64,000 nucleotides of DNA. It comes from Aggregatibacter aphrophilus ATCC 33389 (GTDB taxonomy: Bacteria > Pseudomonadota > Gammaproteobacteria > Enterobacterales > Pasteurellaceae). Position 1 is the stretch's first letter. Every line of letters starts with the position of its first letter. The notes below the pieces were generated by a model. That model searched no databases. It was not told the DNA's origin and saw only the letters and a program-made list of their open reading frames with translations. The translations under genes and the position numbers were made by a program. Shown piece after piece: positions 11,059 to 19,562 of this stretch. The stretch covers positions 1,922,001-1,986,000 of the forward strand of contig NZ_LR134327.1 of NCBI RefSeq assembly GCF_900636915.1. The letters run 5' to 3'.

Positions 11059-11094
11059 CTTTTATCATGGCTAAAACAACGTTAACACCCTGCT

Positions 11095-11118
11095 GGCGCG
11101 CGTCTCCCGACGCGTGCC
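11095..11118. repeat. REP-like GC-rich hairpin, copy 1
   Basis: GGCGCGCGTC (11095-11104), loop TCCC, GACGCGTGCC (11109-11118): a 10-bp hairpin with a single G-T wobble, followed by TTTTTT. The identical 24 bases occur at 48376-48399, and the reverse-oriented form at 61536-61559. It lies between convergent genes, where it may also terminate transcription. Confidence 0.85.
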
Positions 11119-11139
11119 TTTTTTCTTAATATAAACAAT

Positions 11140-12084
11140 TCAAAACAACGTCAACGCCTGCCGTACGATATGCTCTGCCGTAAGTTCGTATTCATTCATC
11201 AAAAAGTCTAACGAGCCAACTTGTCCATAGCGTTCTTTAATGCCAATTCGGCGCATTGGGGTTGGACAATGCTCCGCTAACACTTCCGCCACAGCCGAAC
11301 CTAAGCCGTTTTGAATGCTATGATTCTCGCAAGTGACAATCTTGCCTGTATTCTTAGCACATTGAATGACACACGCCTGATCTAATGGTTTAAGCGTGAA
11401 CATATCCACCACTGTGGCTTCAATGCCTTGTTCTGCCAATATTGCCGCAGCTTGCAAGGCTTCCGCCACCATAATGCCGTTGGCGATTAACGTAATGTCT
11501 TTGCCTTCACGGAGCACTTTCGCTTTGCCGATGGTGAACGTCTCATTTTCATCATAAATTTTGACCGCACTTTTACGGATGGTCCGCACCCAATAAAAGC
11601 CGTTTAATGCCACCAGCTGCCGAACGAGACTTTTCATCATGGCGCCGTCCGTAATTTCCAACACCTTGGCATGCGCCAACCCACGGATGATTCCCATATC
11701 TTCAAAAGACATATGCGTACCGCCGTTATACACCGCCGTGACGCCGGCATCGGACGCAATCACTTTCACATTCGCCTGTTGATAATCCACCGACATAAAC
11801 AGTTGATCCAAGCAACGACGACTAGCAAAAGAAGTGAAGGAATGAAAGAACGGGATATGTCCGGCAATGGCAAGTCCGGCAGCCATGCCTACCACATTGG
11901 CCTCCATAATGCCGCAGTTAATCACTTGATTCGGCAGTTTTTTCTGCACGGTATCCATAGTCATGCAGCTCATTAAATCGGCGTCTAGTTCAATCACCAA
12001 CGGATTTTCCTGCATACATGCCTGCAAGGTGTCGGCGTAAATTTTGCGCATTTCCAACGCATCGCGCTCTAACTTAATCACCAT
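11140..12084 (-). CDS. Transketolase, C-terminal subunit
   Basis: Second half of a split, transketolase-like thiamine-diphosphate enzyme: pyrimidine-binding and C-terminal domains. At 314 residues it contains GLAIAGHIPFFHSFTSFASRR (pyrimidine domain, residues ~71-91), the segment VTAVYNGGTHMSFEDMGIIRG and the C-terminal domain with VVDMFTLKPLD and ENHSIQNGLGSAVAEVLAE. The ATG overlaps the end of the N-terminal subunit gene by 11 bases and has an SD of GGAGG within it. Both halves lie in an ascorbate-type PTS operon, so it probably processes the sugar phosphate delivered by the PTS. The substrate is unknown. Confidence 0.9.
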   Translation of the reverse strand: MVIKLERDALEMRKIYADTLQACMQENPLVIELDADLMSCMTMDTVQKKLPNQVINCGIMEANVVGMAAGLAIAGHIPFFHSFTSFASRRCLDQLFMSVDYQQANVKVIASDAGVTAVYNGGTHMSFEDMGIIRGLAHAKVLEITDGAMMKSLVRQLVALNGFYWVRTIRKSAVKIYDENETFTIGKAKVLREGKDITLIANGIMVAEALQAAAILAEQGIEATVVDMFTLKPLDQACVIQCAKNTGKIVTCENHSIQNGLGSAVAEVLAEHCPTPMRRIGIKERYGQVGSLDFLMNEYELTAEHIVRQALTLF

Positions 12085-12898
12085 ATTCCGCCTCCAATTT
12101 ATTTATTGCCAACAGAATCTGCGCACGGCTTTCATCGTTTAAACGCAAGTGGTGATTGTTGGCAAGATTTTCGATATAAGGCACGCCCTGGCCTTTTTTA
12201 GAATCTAAAATCACTGCCAACGGACGGTTTGAATGGGCGGAAAGTACGCGACAAAGCGCTTCAATATCATCTCCTTTCACCGTTTCCACAGCAAAACCAA
12301 AGGCCGCAAATTTCTCCTGCAAACTGAATGGATTGATGATGTCCGTCAGGCAGCCGTCTAATTGCAATTTGTTGTAATCCACAATCACGCACAAATTCGT
12401 CAAATTACGATGGGCGATAAACTGGAAAGCTTCCCAGCACTGCCCTTCATTCAATTCACCATCACCGACAATACAAAACGTGCGATTTGATTTACCGCGT
12501 AATTGATAAGAAAGGGCAATGCCCGCCGCGATGGAAATACCCTGCCCCAAAGATCCTGTGGTAGCATCCACGCCCGGTGTTTTCAAACGATCGGGGTGGC
12601 TTGGCAAAAAAGTGCGGTCGGTATTTAAAGTAAAAAGTTGCTCGAGAGGAAAATAGCCTTTTAAGGCAAGGGTGGCATACAAAGCAGGCCCCGCGTGGCC
12701 TTTGGATAACACAAAATAATCGCGTTCTTCCCAGTGGGGATCTTCCGGTTTCAGGCGCATAACCTTGCCGTATAGCACGGCAAGGGTTTCCACAATGGAA
12801 AGGCTGCCACCGAAGTGGCCAAAGCCTAAATGCACCAACGATTTTAATGTGTTAAGACGAATTTTCTGAGCAAACCGTTGAAGTTCTGCTATATTCAT
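12074..12898 (-). CDS. Transketolase, N-terminal subunit
   Basis: Thiamine-diphosphate-binding half of a split transketolase-like enzyme, 274 residues. The ThDP motif GDGELNEGQCWEAFQF (G-D-G-x~25-N) is at residues ~142-157, with the continuation VDYNKLQLDG. SKGHAGPALYATLALKG and GSLGQGISIAAGIAL are typical of transketolases. I chose ATG 12898, eight bases after AAGG; a GTG nine bases further upstream gives three extra residues. It lies 10 bases after the EIIC gene and overlaps the C-terminal subunit gene. An uptake signal is embedded near 12610. Confidence 0.9.
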   Translation of the reverse strand: MNIAELQRFAQKIRLNTLKSLVHLGFGHFGGSLSIVETLAVLYGKVMRLKPEDPHWEERDYFVLSKGHAGPALYATLALKGYFPLEQLFTLNTDRTFLPSHPDRLKTPGVDATTGSLGQGISIAAGIALSYQLRGKSNRTFCIVGDGELNEGQCWEAFQFIAHRNLTNLCVIVDYNKLQLDGCLTDIINPFSLQEKFAAFGFAVETVKGDDIEALCRVLSAHSNRPLAVILDSKKGQGVPYIENLANNHHLRLNDESRAQILLAINKLEAEYGD

Positions 12899-12908
12899 TT
12901 TCTTCACC

Positions 12909-14270
12909 TTATTTTATGTCTGTGTGAGTCGGTTTCTTCGCGATGTAGTTATACACCACCAACACGCCGAAAATACCCAACACCGAGAATAAAATCATCT
13001 CTTTGGAGAAATATTGCGCCATGTACCCCAACATGATGCCTATGCCACCGAAGTCAGAATCGGAGAATGTGGTGTTAGCAAAACCTAAAGAGCCTAACAC
13101 AGGCAATAAGAATACCGGCAAGAAGGTAATCAACACGCCATGCGCAAAGGCGCCTAAAATCGCCCCGCGACGACCGCCCGTTGCATTACCAAATACACCT
13201 GCCGTTGCACCACAGAAAAAGTGCGGTACGACACCAGGTAAAATTAACACCCAGTTTAATTGATTTAACAATGCAAGGCCGACAATGCCGCCCACAAAAC
13301 TGGACAGAAAACCGACAAGCACTGCATTCGGCGCATACGGGAAGACGATTGGACAGTCCAACGCCGGTTTGGCATCCGGTACTAATTTCTCGGAAATCCC
13401 GGTAAACGCCGGCACGATTTCCGCTAAAATCAAACGCACACCTTGCAAAATGATGAACACACCCGCCGCAAAAGTAATGGCTTGAATACCGGCATACACC
13501 AAATAATGTTGTCCATTACTGAATTGCGTCGTGACATATTCGCTACCGGAAGCGATGGCAAGAATAAAATAAATCACCATCATGGTTAGCGAAATCGAAA
13601 TAGAACTGTCACGCAGGAAACTCAAATTTTTTGGTAAATCCATTTTCTCTGTAGATTTAGAACCTTTGCCAACGACCTGACCAATGGCACCGGAAAGCAC
13701 ATAACCCAAGGTGCCGAAATGCCCAAAGCCCACATCGTTGCTACCGGTGATCTTTTTCATATGAAAATGCGCAAGCGCCGGGAAAAACGCCATCACCAAA
13801 CCGAGAGCCACGGAGCCGGTGAAAATTAATTCCACGCCTTCTAAGCCGGCAACGGTTAAAATCACCGCAATCATACAGGCCATATAAAAGGTGTGGTGAC
13901 CGGTTAAGAAAATAAATTTCAAACGGGTAAAACGCGCCACCAAAATATTCGCCACCATACCGAAAGCCATGATAAGTGCGGTCGCCGTGCCGTATTTTTC
14001 CACCGCCATAGATACGATCGCCTCATTGTTCGGAATAATGCCTTGCACGTTGAAACCATGTTCAAACATACCGCCTAGCGGTGTCAACGAACCGACCAAC
14101 ACGCCTGCACCACCGCCCAACACAATAAAACCAAGAATGGTTTTAATCGTACCTTTTACTACTTCAGAAAACGGTTTTTTCTGTACCAACAACCCTACCA
14201 AAGCAATCAAACCGACCAATACAGAAGGCACTTTGAGAATATCTAAAATAAAGAAAAGTATAGAGTCCAT
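12909..14270 (-). CDS. PTS ascorbate-type transporter EIIC (UlaA/SgaT family)
   Basis: Membrane permease component of an ascorbate-family phosphotransferase system. At 453 residues it has about 11 membrane segments, and the gene context with a small EIIB and split transketolase fits the UlaA/SgaT family. Typical stretches are GGGAGVLVGSLTPLGGMFEHGF near residue 55, FLTGHHTFYMA near 122 and HFFCGATAGVFGNATGGRRGA near 350. The ATG follows AAAGGAG at somewhat long spacing. It lies 35 bases after the EIIB gene. The actual substrate may be ascorbate or another sugar acid; no ula catabolic genes such as ulaG or ulaD are next to it. Confidence 0.9.
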   Translation of the reverse strand: MDSILFFILDILKVPSVLVGLIALVGLLVQKKPFSEVVKGTIKTILGFIVLGGGAGVLVGSLTPLGGMFEHGFNVQGIIPNNEAIVSMAVEKYGTATALIMAFGMVANILVARFTRLKFIFLTGHHTFYMACMIAVILTVAGLEGVELIFTGSVALGLVMAFFPALAHFHMKKITGSNDVGFGHFGTLGYVLSGAIGQVVGKGSKSTEKMDLPKNLSFLRDSSISISLTMMVIYFILAIASGSEYVTTQFSNGQHYLVYAGIQAITFAAGVFIILQGVRLILAEIVPAFTGISEKLVPDAKPALDCPIVFPYAPNAVLVGFLSSFVGGIVGLALLNQLNWVLILPGVVPHFFCGATAGVFGNATGGRRGAILGAFAHGVLITFLPVFLLPVLGSLGFANTTFSDSDFGGIGIMLGYMAQYFSKEMILFSVLGIFGVLVVYNYIAKKPTHTDIK

Positions 14271-14285
14271 CGCTATGCTCCTTTC

Positions 14286-14320
14286 ATTACCGATTAAAAT
14301 AGGAATTACCGATTAAAATA
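14286..14320 (-). repeat. 16-bp tandem duplication at the EIIB gene stop
   Basis: ATTACCGATTAAAATA occurs at 14286-14301 and again at 14305-14320 with a 19-base period. The second copy encodes the last codons and stop of EIIB (YFNR-stop in reverse); the first lies just beyond. It looks like a slippage duplication that leaves a second stop and slightly lengthens the gap to EIIC. Confidence 0.9.
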
Positions 14321-14575
14321 CGCCGCCAGTTTTTCTTCAAATTCAGCCACGCTTACCAGATTTTTCACAATCACGATCTTCTCAGCCGGAATGGAACTGC
14401 TCTCGGCAATATCGCTTGCCATAATAAACACATCGGCGTCATTCACCGATACCGATGCCAAATCCGTGTGGTTCACCTCTGCTTCAATGCCCAATTTCGC
14501 CAATGCCTTTTTGGCATTCATTTCCATCATAAAACTGCTTCCTAAACCGGAACCGCAAACCGCCATTATTTTCAT
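14306..14575 (-). CDS. PTS ascorbate-type EIIB component (SgaB/UlaB-like)
   Basis: Small cytoplasmic phosphocarrier that passes phosphate to the sugar entering through EIIC. At 89 residues it begins MKIMAVCGSGLGSSFMMEM, where the Cys in VCGSGLGSS is the phosphorylated residue (Cys7). DVFIMASDIAESS and IVIVKNLVSVAEFEEKL follow the SgaB pattern. ATG 14575 has an AGGAG ribosome site; a longer frame from 14647 lacks one and runs through the palindrome described separately. First gene of the operon EIIB-EIIC-transketolase N-transketolase C. No EIIA gene is present in the window. Confidence 0.92.
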   Translation of the reverse strand: MKIMAVCGSGLGSSFMMEMNAKKALAKLGIEAEVNHTDLASVSVNDADVFIMASDIAESSSIPAEKIVIVKNLVSVAEFEEKLAAYFNR

Positions 14576-14598
14576 AATTTTTCTCCTATTGGGATGTA

Positions 14599-14614
14599 TT
14601 GATTGCACAATCAA
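14599..14614. promoter_or_regulatory. Inverted repeat upstream of the PTS operon, possible operator
   Basis: TTGATTGCACAATCAA consists of inverted 7-base arms TTGATTG and CAATCAA around CA, 24-39 bases upstream of the EIIB start. The position, between ribosome site and probable promoter, fits an operator for a local regulator. It resembles an FNR site, but the TTGAT...ATCAA spacing is six rather than four bases. No regulator gene lies next to the operon in the window. Confidence 0.45.
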
Positions 14615-14739
14615 ATTCAGTCTATGACGGAATAATAGCCTAATCAATGTGCAGGTTTTAAAACTGTGATCGGGGTGGCATTTTGAGGAACCGGTGTTTG
14701 GTAGGATAAATTATTATCAACATATTGATGGTTCAAGAG

Positions 14740-14910
14740 TCCACGCTTGTACCAAAGTCAGCACAAGCGTGGACGCTTGCGCTATCAGGGAGATTTTGAT
14801 CGTGCTAAAAGTGCGGTGGATTTTAGACGTGTTTTTGGGATCGAAAAATATTTGAAAAAATGACCGCACTTTTATAATAATTCTGTCAGCGCAGGTCGGG
14901 AGACGCGCCT
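14740..14910. repeat. REP-like hairpins in the PTS/DUF4336 intergenic region
   Basis: The 366-base gap 14576-14941 holds no gene. TCCACGCTTGT (14740-14750) pairs perfectly with ACAAGCGTGGA (14763-14773) and is followed by CGCTTGCGCTATC, the tail typical of this family. A second partial copy, GCAGGTCGGGAGACGCGCC, lies at 14891-14909. Between them an uptake signal (14809) and its inverted partner (to 14872) face each other at about 50 bases and could form a weak terminator-like stem. Confidence 0.65.
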
Positions 14911-14941
14911 TATCATGAAGAATATTATTTAGGGAGGAAAA

Positions 14942-15694
14942 ATGACCGATAAAATTTATCTGTATCATCCACTGAATACGTTAAAGCCCTTTGCTAAAGA
15001 CATTTGGATTGTCGATGGCGATATTATTCACATGAGTTTTCCATTAGGCATAAAAGTGCCCTTTAGCACGCGTATGACAATCGTACGTTTGCAGGACGGT
15101 AGCTTATGGTGTCACTCCCTCATTGCCCCACACCCAGATTTATTACAGGAAATTAACACGTTGGGCAAAGTCAGCCATTTAATCTCACCGAACAAAATTC
15201 ACTATGCCTATATTGCAGACTGGAAAAAGAAATACCCACAAGCCATTGCCTGGGCAAGTATCGGTGTTCAGGAAAGAGCACGTTCACAACATATCGAAGT
15301 TGACTTTAATGCAACGTTAGAAGACACCGCACCACCGCAATGGCATCACGATATTGAGCAATTAATATTCAAAGGCAGTCAAGTCATGCAAGAAACTATG
15401 TTCTTTCATCGTCTCAGTCGCACCCTAATTCTTGCCGATCTCATTGAAAACTTTGAAACAGACAAATTCGGCAGCTGCCTTTGGGCAAATATCATGAAAC
15501 TTACCGGCATTTCCTCCCCGGATGGAAAAGCTCCCGCAGATTGGCGAGCTACATTTAAAGATAAAACCGCCGCAAGGGAAAGTTTGGCACAAATTTTGGC
15601 ATGGCAACCGGAAAAAATCATTTTGGCTCACGGACGCTGCTACGAAAACAATGCCATGGAAGAATTACGAAGAGCTTTTAGATGGTTAGATTAA
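14942..15694 (+). CDS. DUF4336 family protein
   Basis: Uncharacterised protein of 250 residues matching the DUF4336 pattern, a group thought to share the metallo-beta-lactamase fold but without a known reaction. The N-terminus reads YHPLNTLKPFAKDIWIVDG; HSLIAPHPDLLQEINTLG with HLISPNKIHYAYIADWKKKYP and the C-terminal ILAHGRCYENNAMEELRRAF are the recognisable stretches. The ATG follows GGGAGG at good spacing. It stands alone between REP-like elements, with no obvious partner gene. Family assignment is by recall of the pattern. Confidence 0.75.
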   Translation: MTDKIYLYHPLNTLKPFAKDIWIVDGDIIHMSFPLGIKVPFSTRMTIVRLQDGSLWCHSLIAPHPDLLQEINTLGKVSHLISPNKIHYAYIADWKKKYPQAIAWASIGVQERARSQHIEVDFNATLEDTAPPQWHHDIEQLIFKGSQVMQETMFFHRLSRTLILADLIENFETDKFGSCLWANIMKLTGISSPDGKAPADWRATFKDKTAARESLAQILAWQPEKIILAHGRCYENNAMEELRRAFRWLD

Positions 15695-15708
15695 GAATAC
15701 TCTCTAAT

Positions 15709-15784
15709 AGCACACACTTCGTAGCGTGTGCTGTCTATTGGATTAATTTAATTACCAGCACGCGTTAGGAAACGCGCGCCATCG
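15709..15784. repeat. REP-like paired hairpins, copy at 15.7 kb
   Basis: Arm one, 15709-15732, is AGCACACAC ttcgta GCGTGTGCT, an imperfect hairpin. Arm two, 15757-15780, is AGCACGCGTT-AGG-AAACGCGCGCC followed by ATCG. The two-hairpin layout matches the elements at 61.5 and 63.45 kb. It occupies the gap between the DUF4336 gene and the converging DUF3037 gene. Confidence 0.7.
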
Positions 15785-15800
15785 AGGATAGTTTTATTAC

Positions 15801-16628
15801 CTAAAATACTTTTATATTTCTAGCAAAAGACAGAATGTGAAAATTGTCTTTCCAATCTGTATGGTAAATACCAAACTTATCAAACGTATCTTTGATTGTC
15901 TTTAATATTTTAAGTTCTTTTTTAGAATTTGCTGTATCAAGGGTAAAGAGAACCTTATCTTTTGATATAAGCCCTTCATCAGAGGCACGGTTAATTTTAG
16001 CAACCCAACTATCACAATGTTCAATCATGCTAGCGCTTTCTGATTGATCAAAAGCCAATGGTTTAATACCTTTCAAAATATAGGGAGTATTCCCATCTTT
16101 AATCGCTAAAGGCAAGGTAAACTTAGCCGTCCCCCCTTGTACTAGATGAGATTTATAAAGAGATAAAACCTGATCATTTTTAAACATTTCTCTATAGTGC
16201 TTAATCATTCTGTTTTCTTGGTTCTCTGACGGAACGCAAGCACTTCTAATAAATCTTTCATAAATTTCATCAAATTTCATCATAGGATTATCTACTAAAG
16301 CGACAGCTGCATTACTGAACTGAAACAATCCATCTCTTTGTTCTGTATAACTATGAAAAAAATTAATTATCTCTTCGTTTGTATTGAATGTATCAACAGA
16401 TATTCTGTCGACAATATACTTCAATTGCTCATCAATGATTGGTTGGACATCATAAAAAATTTTGCTGTTACGAAAAAAATGATTTACACGAGGATCATTT
16501 CTTTTTACCAACCGATAAGTTAGTTTTTTTCTATTTGGCTCACACATCAATAAGCCAATATTCACAAACTCCCCACTTTCAAAGAAAGGAAGAAATCTGA
16601 CAAAACTGTATAGAATTGGCGTTTTCAT
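15801..16628 (-). CDS. DUF3037 family protein, partner of a HipA-like kinase
   Basis: Protein of 275 residues of the DUF3037 group, commonly encoded next to HipA_2-type kinases; biochemical role unknown. The start ILYSFVRFLPFFESGEFVNIGLLMCEP is the diagnostic N-terminal stretch (R-x-x-P-x-x-x-x-x-E-x-x-N-x-G). ATG 16628 overlaps the stop of the upstream HipA-like gene as ATGA, so the two are translationally coupled. The upstream gene is broken by a stop codon, so this protein may now be expressed without its partner. Base composition is more AT-rich than the flanking housekeeping genes, suggesting acquisition. Confidence 0.72.
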   Translation of the reverse strand: MKTPILYSFVRFLPFFESGEFVNIGLLMCEPNRKKLTYRLVKRNDPRVNHFFRNSKIFYDVQPIIDEQLKYIVDRISVDTFNTNEEIINFFHSYTEQRDGLFQFSNAAVALVDNPMMKFDEIYERFIRSACVPSENQENRMIKHYREMFKNDQVLSLYKSHLVQGGTAKFTLPLAIKDGNTPYILKGIKPLAFDQSESASMIEHCDSWVAKINRASDEGLISKDKVLFTLDTANSKKELKILKTIKDTFDKFGIYHTDWKDNFHILSFARNIKVF

Positions 16629-17377
16629 ACTATGTTTTTCCAAAATTCATTTGTTAATATGCGATTGAGTATATTTCTGATTGATTCCAAGTAGCTGTCA
16701 TAATCATCGGAAGGCTGCCATTCTTCAGGAATTTCACTAAATACTTCATCAATACATTGAATCGCTTCGCTAAATTTATCTTGTAGGTAAGGACGATCTA
16801 CTAAATCAAAAGACCAATTTGCATTTGTCTTAGATCTATTTACCCTAGAGAAAATATGATGAGTAAACTGAGTATCTGACAAATTTGAATCAAAAGCAAG
16901 GTTGTGGTCAATTAGAAATAATTTTTTAAGAGAGCGACTAAAAAGTAAATTTACGTTACCAGTATCTTTATCAGATAGAGTTCTATCTGAATTATTTATC
17001 CATAAATCAAAAAGATAAATCTCTTTTTGCAAGGGTAAGCTACAATATTGATAGGCTTGTTAGAATTTCACTACGGATGCATACTCAATATATTCTATGG
17101 CAAAAGCAACCCCTTCACTTATACCGTCGCGCCATTCAGGGCGAACACTTTTCGCTATAAAATCAGGAATATATACAATTTCAAAACTTGGTATTGGTAA
17201 ACCTAATGTTTTTGCAAGGCAAGCCGCCACATATTCAGCAATAATATGTTTAGGAGTTAAAGATAATTTGGTTTTGACAACATAGGTCTTACCATTACTG
17301 GCTTCACATAGATAAGGACGAGTAATTCCGCTTGCAACATTAAAACGATCTTTAACAGCAAGTATTTCTATAGTCAT
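16625..17377 (-). pseudogene. HipA-like kinase gene interrupted by an in-frame TAA
   Basis: Two frames, 17060-17377 and 16625-17032, lie in the same register and together give 250 codons with one TAA at 17060-17062 (codon 106). The first part (GITRPYLCEASNGKTYVVK, EYVAACLAKTLGLPIPSFE, GVAFAIEYIEY) is the ATP-binding half of the HipA_2 kinase group. The second (FDLWINNSDR, NLLF, FLIDHNLAFD) holds the catalytic loop and metal-binding aspartate. Reading through gives QAYQYCSLPLQKEIY with no shift. A TTG after the stop could restart translation, but only of the C-terminal half. It is either a nonsense mutation, a sequencing error or a read-through gene. Confidence 0.8.
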
Positions 17378-17516
17378 TTCATTCCTTAGGTTATTTATTG
17401 TTTGCTTACGCTAGTCATTATAGCGTTTTAATTCATTATCTTTCTAGTCTGATATATAAATTGTTTAATTCGACAAAATAAAAAATCAATATATCGAATA
17501 AATAGAAAGTTATTAT

Positions 17517-19460
17517 CTACTTCCCTTCCACTAAATTTTTCTTTTCTTCCAATTCTTCCCAACGCATAAACGCCGTTTCCAGTTCGGCTTCGGCGTCAGC
17601 CAAGGCTTTCAGTTTGGCATCAGTCACGTCGTGGGATTGTTGGAAGAAATTCGGGTCACCAATTTCGGTTTGAAGTGCAGTGATTTTTTCTTCTAAATCT
17701 TCCAGCTGTTGCGGGAGCTGTTCCAGTTCGCGCTGTTCTTTGTAAGAAAGTTTGACGGATTTTGGTTTATTAGAAACAGCTTTATTTTCCACCGCACTTT
17801 CTTCTTTTTTTGGCTCAACTTTTTTCTGTTTTACCGCATCCTGTTCGGCTCTTTGAGCAAAATAATTGGCTTGTTGCTGCTTGGCATCGAAGAAGCCACC
17901 AACATATTTATTCAACACACCATCGCCTTCAAAGATGTAGCATTCCGTCGCGGTGTTGTCGATGAATTGACGATCGTGGCTGACGATGAGCAATGTGCCT
18001 TGGTAGTCGGTGAGGATTTCTTCCAAGAGCTCCAAGGTTTCTACGTCCAAGTCGTTGGTTGGTTCGTCGAGAATCAATAAATTATTCGGTTTTAATAATA
18101 ATTTTGCTAATAACAGACGATTGCGTTCACCACCGGAAAGGGCTTTCACCGGCGTCATGGCGCGTTTCGGTGGGAACAAGAAATCTTGCAAATAGCCCAA
18201 CACATGGCGCTTGATGCCGTTGACTTCCACGTCCTGCTTACCGTCGGCAACGTTATCCATCACGGATTTTTCCGGATCGAGATCAGCGCGATATTGATCA
18301 AAATAGGCAATCTCCAATTTGGTACCACAACGAATGGAGCCGCTTGTGGGTTGAATTTCGCCGAGTAGCAATTTGATAAAAGTGGTTTTGCCACAACCAT
18401 TCGGACCAACTAAAGCGATTTTGTCGCCGCGTAAAATAGTGGTGCTAAAATCTTTAAGTAATTGTTTGCCGTCAATGTCGTAACTGACGTTTTCCATTTC
18501 AAACACGATTTTGCCGGAACGGCTGGAGGTGTCTAATTGCAATTTTGCGGTGCCCATCACGTCACGACGTTGGCGACGTTCTTCGCGCATGGCTTTTAAC
18601 GCGCGTACGCGTCCTTCGTTACGGGTGCGACGGGCTTTGATGCCTTGGCGAATCCATACTTCTTCTTGTGCCAAGCGTTTATCAAATAGCTCATTTTGCA
18701 AGGCTTCTACCCGTAAGTTTTCTTCTTTAGTGGTGAGATATAAATCGTAGTTACCAGGATAAGAAACCAATTTGCCGCGATCCAAATCCACAATGCGGGT
18801 CGCCATTTTGCGAATGAAAGAACGGTCGTGGGAAATAAACACAATGCTGCCACCAAATTCCATCAGGAAATTTTCCAACCATTCGATGGCATCTACGTCC
18901 AAGTGGTTAGTCGGCTCATCCAACAACAGCACATCCGGATTACACACCAAGGCACGCGCCAAAGCGGCTTTGCGCAACCAACCACCGGACAAATCGGCAA
19001 GTTTAGTTTCCGGATTTAATTCCAGTTTTTGTAATACTTCATTAATCTTATTTTCAAATTGCCAACCGTTAGCGTATTCCAATTTCGCTTGAATTTGGGC
19101 AAGCTGATTTAACGTCTGATCGCTGTAATGCTGCTCTAGCTGCACGGAAATATGATGGTATTCCTTCAATAAATCCGCCAAATGCTCAATGCCTTCCGCC
19201 ACATAATCAAACACGTTGCCTTCCGCATGGCGTGGCGGATCCTGCTCTAAACGGGACACGACCAAGTCTTTTTCATACTGTACTTTGCCGTCATCCATGA
19301 TGACATCGCCGGCAATGATTTTAAGCAACGTAGATTTGCCTGCGCCGTTGCGCCCGACTAAACAGACGCGTTCGTTAGGTTCGATATGTAACTCCGCATG
19401 ATCCAATAAAGGGGCGTCGCTGAAAGAAAGATATCCGTTGGTTAAGCTGATAAGTGCCAC
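17517..19460 (-). CDS. uup: ABC-F ATPase Uup
   Basis: Cytoplasmic ABC-F protein with two ATPase domains, involved in ribosome function and in limiting precise transposon excision in E. coli. Domain 1 has Walker A GRNGAGKST (residues ~37-45), signature LSGGW and Walker B VLLLDEPTNHLD; domain 2 has GPNGCGKTT (~353-361), LSGGERNRLLLAKLLL and LLILDEPTNDLD. A Lys/Glu-rich linker (~550-590) leads to the C-terminal coiled coil typical of Uup. 647 residues. The start is GTG after AAGGA. It is a single gene upstream of an AT-rich gap. Confidence 0.95.
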   Translation of the reverse strand: MALISLTNGYLSFSDAPLLDHAELHIEPNERVCLVGRNGAGKSTLLKIIAGDVIMDDGKVQYEKDLVVSRLEQDPPRHAEGNVFDYVAEGIEHLADLLKEYHHISVQLEQHYSDQTLNQLAQIQAKLEYANGWQFENKINEVLQKLELNPETKLADLSGGWLRKAALARALVCNPDVLLLDEPTNHLDVDAIEWLENFLMEFGGSIVFISHDRSFIRKMATRIVDLDRGKLVSYPGNYDLYLTTKEENLRVEALQNELFDKRLAQEEVWIRQGIKARRTRNEGRVRALKAMREERRQRRDVMGTAKLQLDTSSRSGKIVFEMENVSYDIDGKQLLKDFSTTILRGDKIALVGPNGCGKTTFIKLLLGEIQPTSGSIRCGTKLEIAYFDQYRADLDPEKSVMDNVADGKQDVEVNGIKRHVLGYLQDFLFPPKRAMTPVKALSGGERNRLLLAKLLLKPNNLLILDEPTNDLDVETLELLEEILTDYQGTLLIVSHDRQFIDNTATECYIFEGDGVLNKYVGGFFDAKQQQANYFAQRAEQDAVKQKKVEPKKEESAVENKAVSNKPKSVKLSYKEQRELEQLPQQLEDLEEKITALQTEIGDPNFFQQSHDVTDAKLKALADAEAELETAFMRWEELEEKKNLVEGK

Positions 19461-19562
19461 AAAAAATCCTTTAAAAATGAAAAAAAATAGTAATGAAATG
19501 ACTTATGCTTCGACAAGCTCAGCAACCGCCATTTCACATTTATGATAAATAACGACCGCACT

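Noticed and set aside
14599-14614. FNR site before the PTS operon
   Set aside because: Half sites TTGAT and ATCAA are six bases apart instead of four; kept only as a generic inverted repeat.
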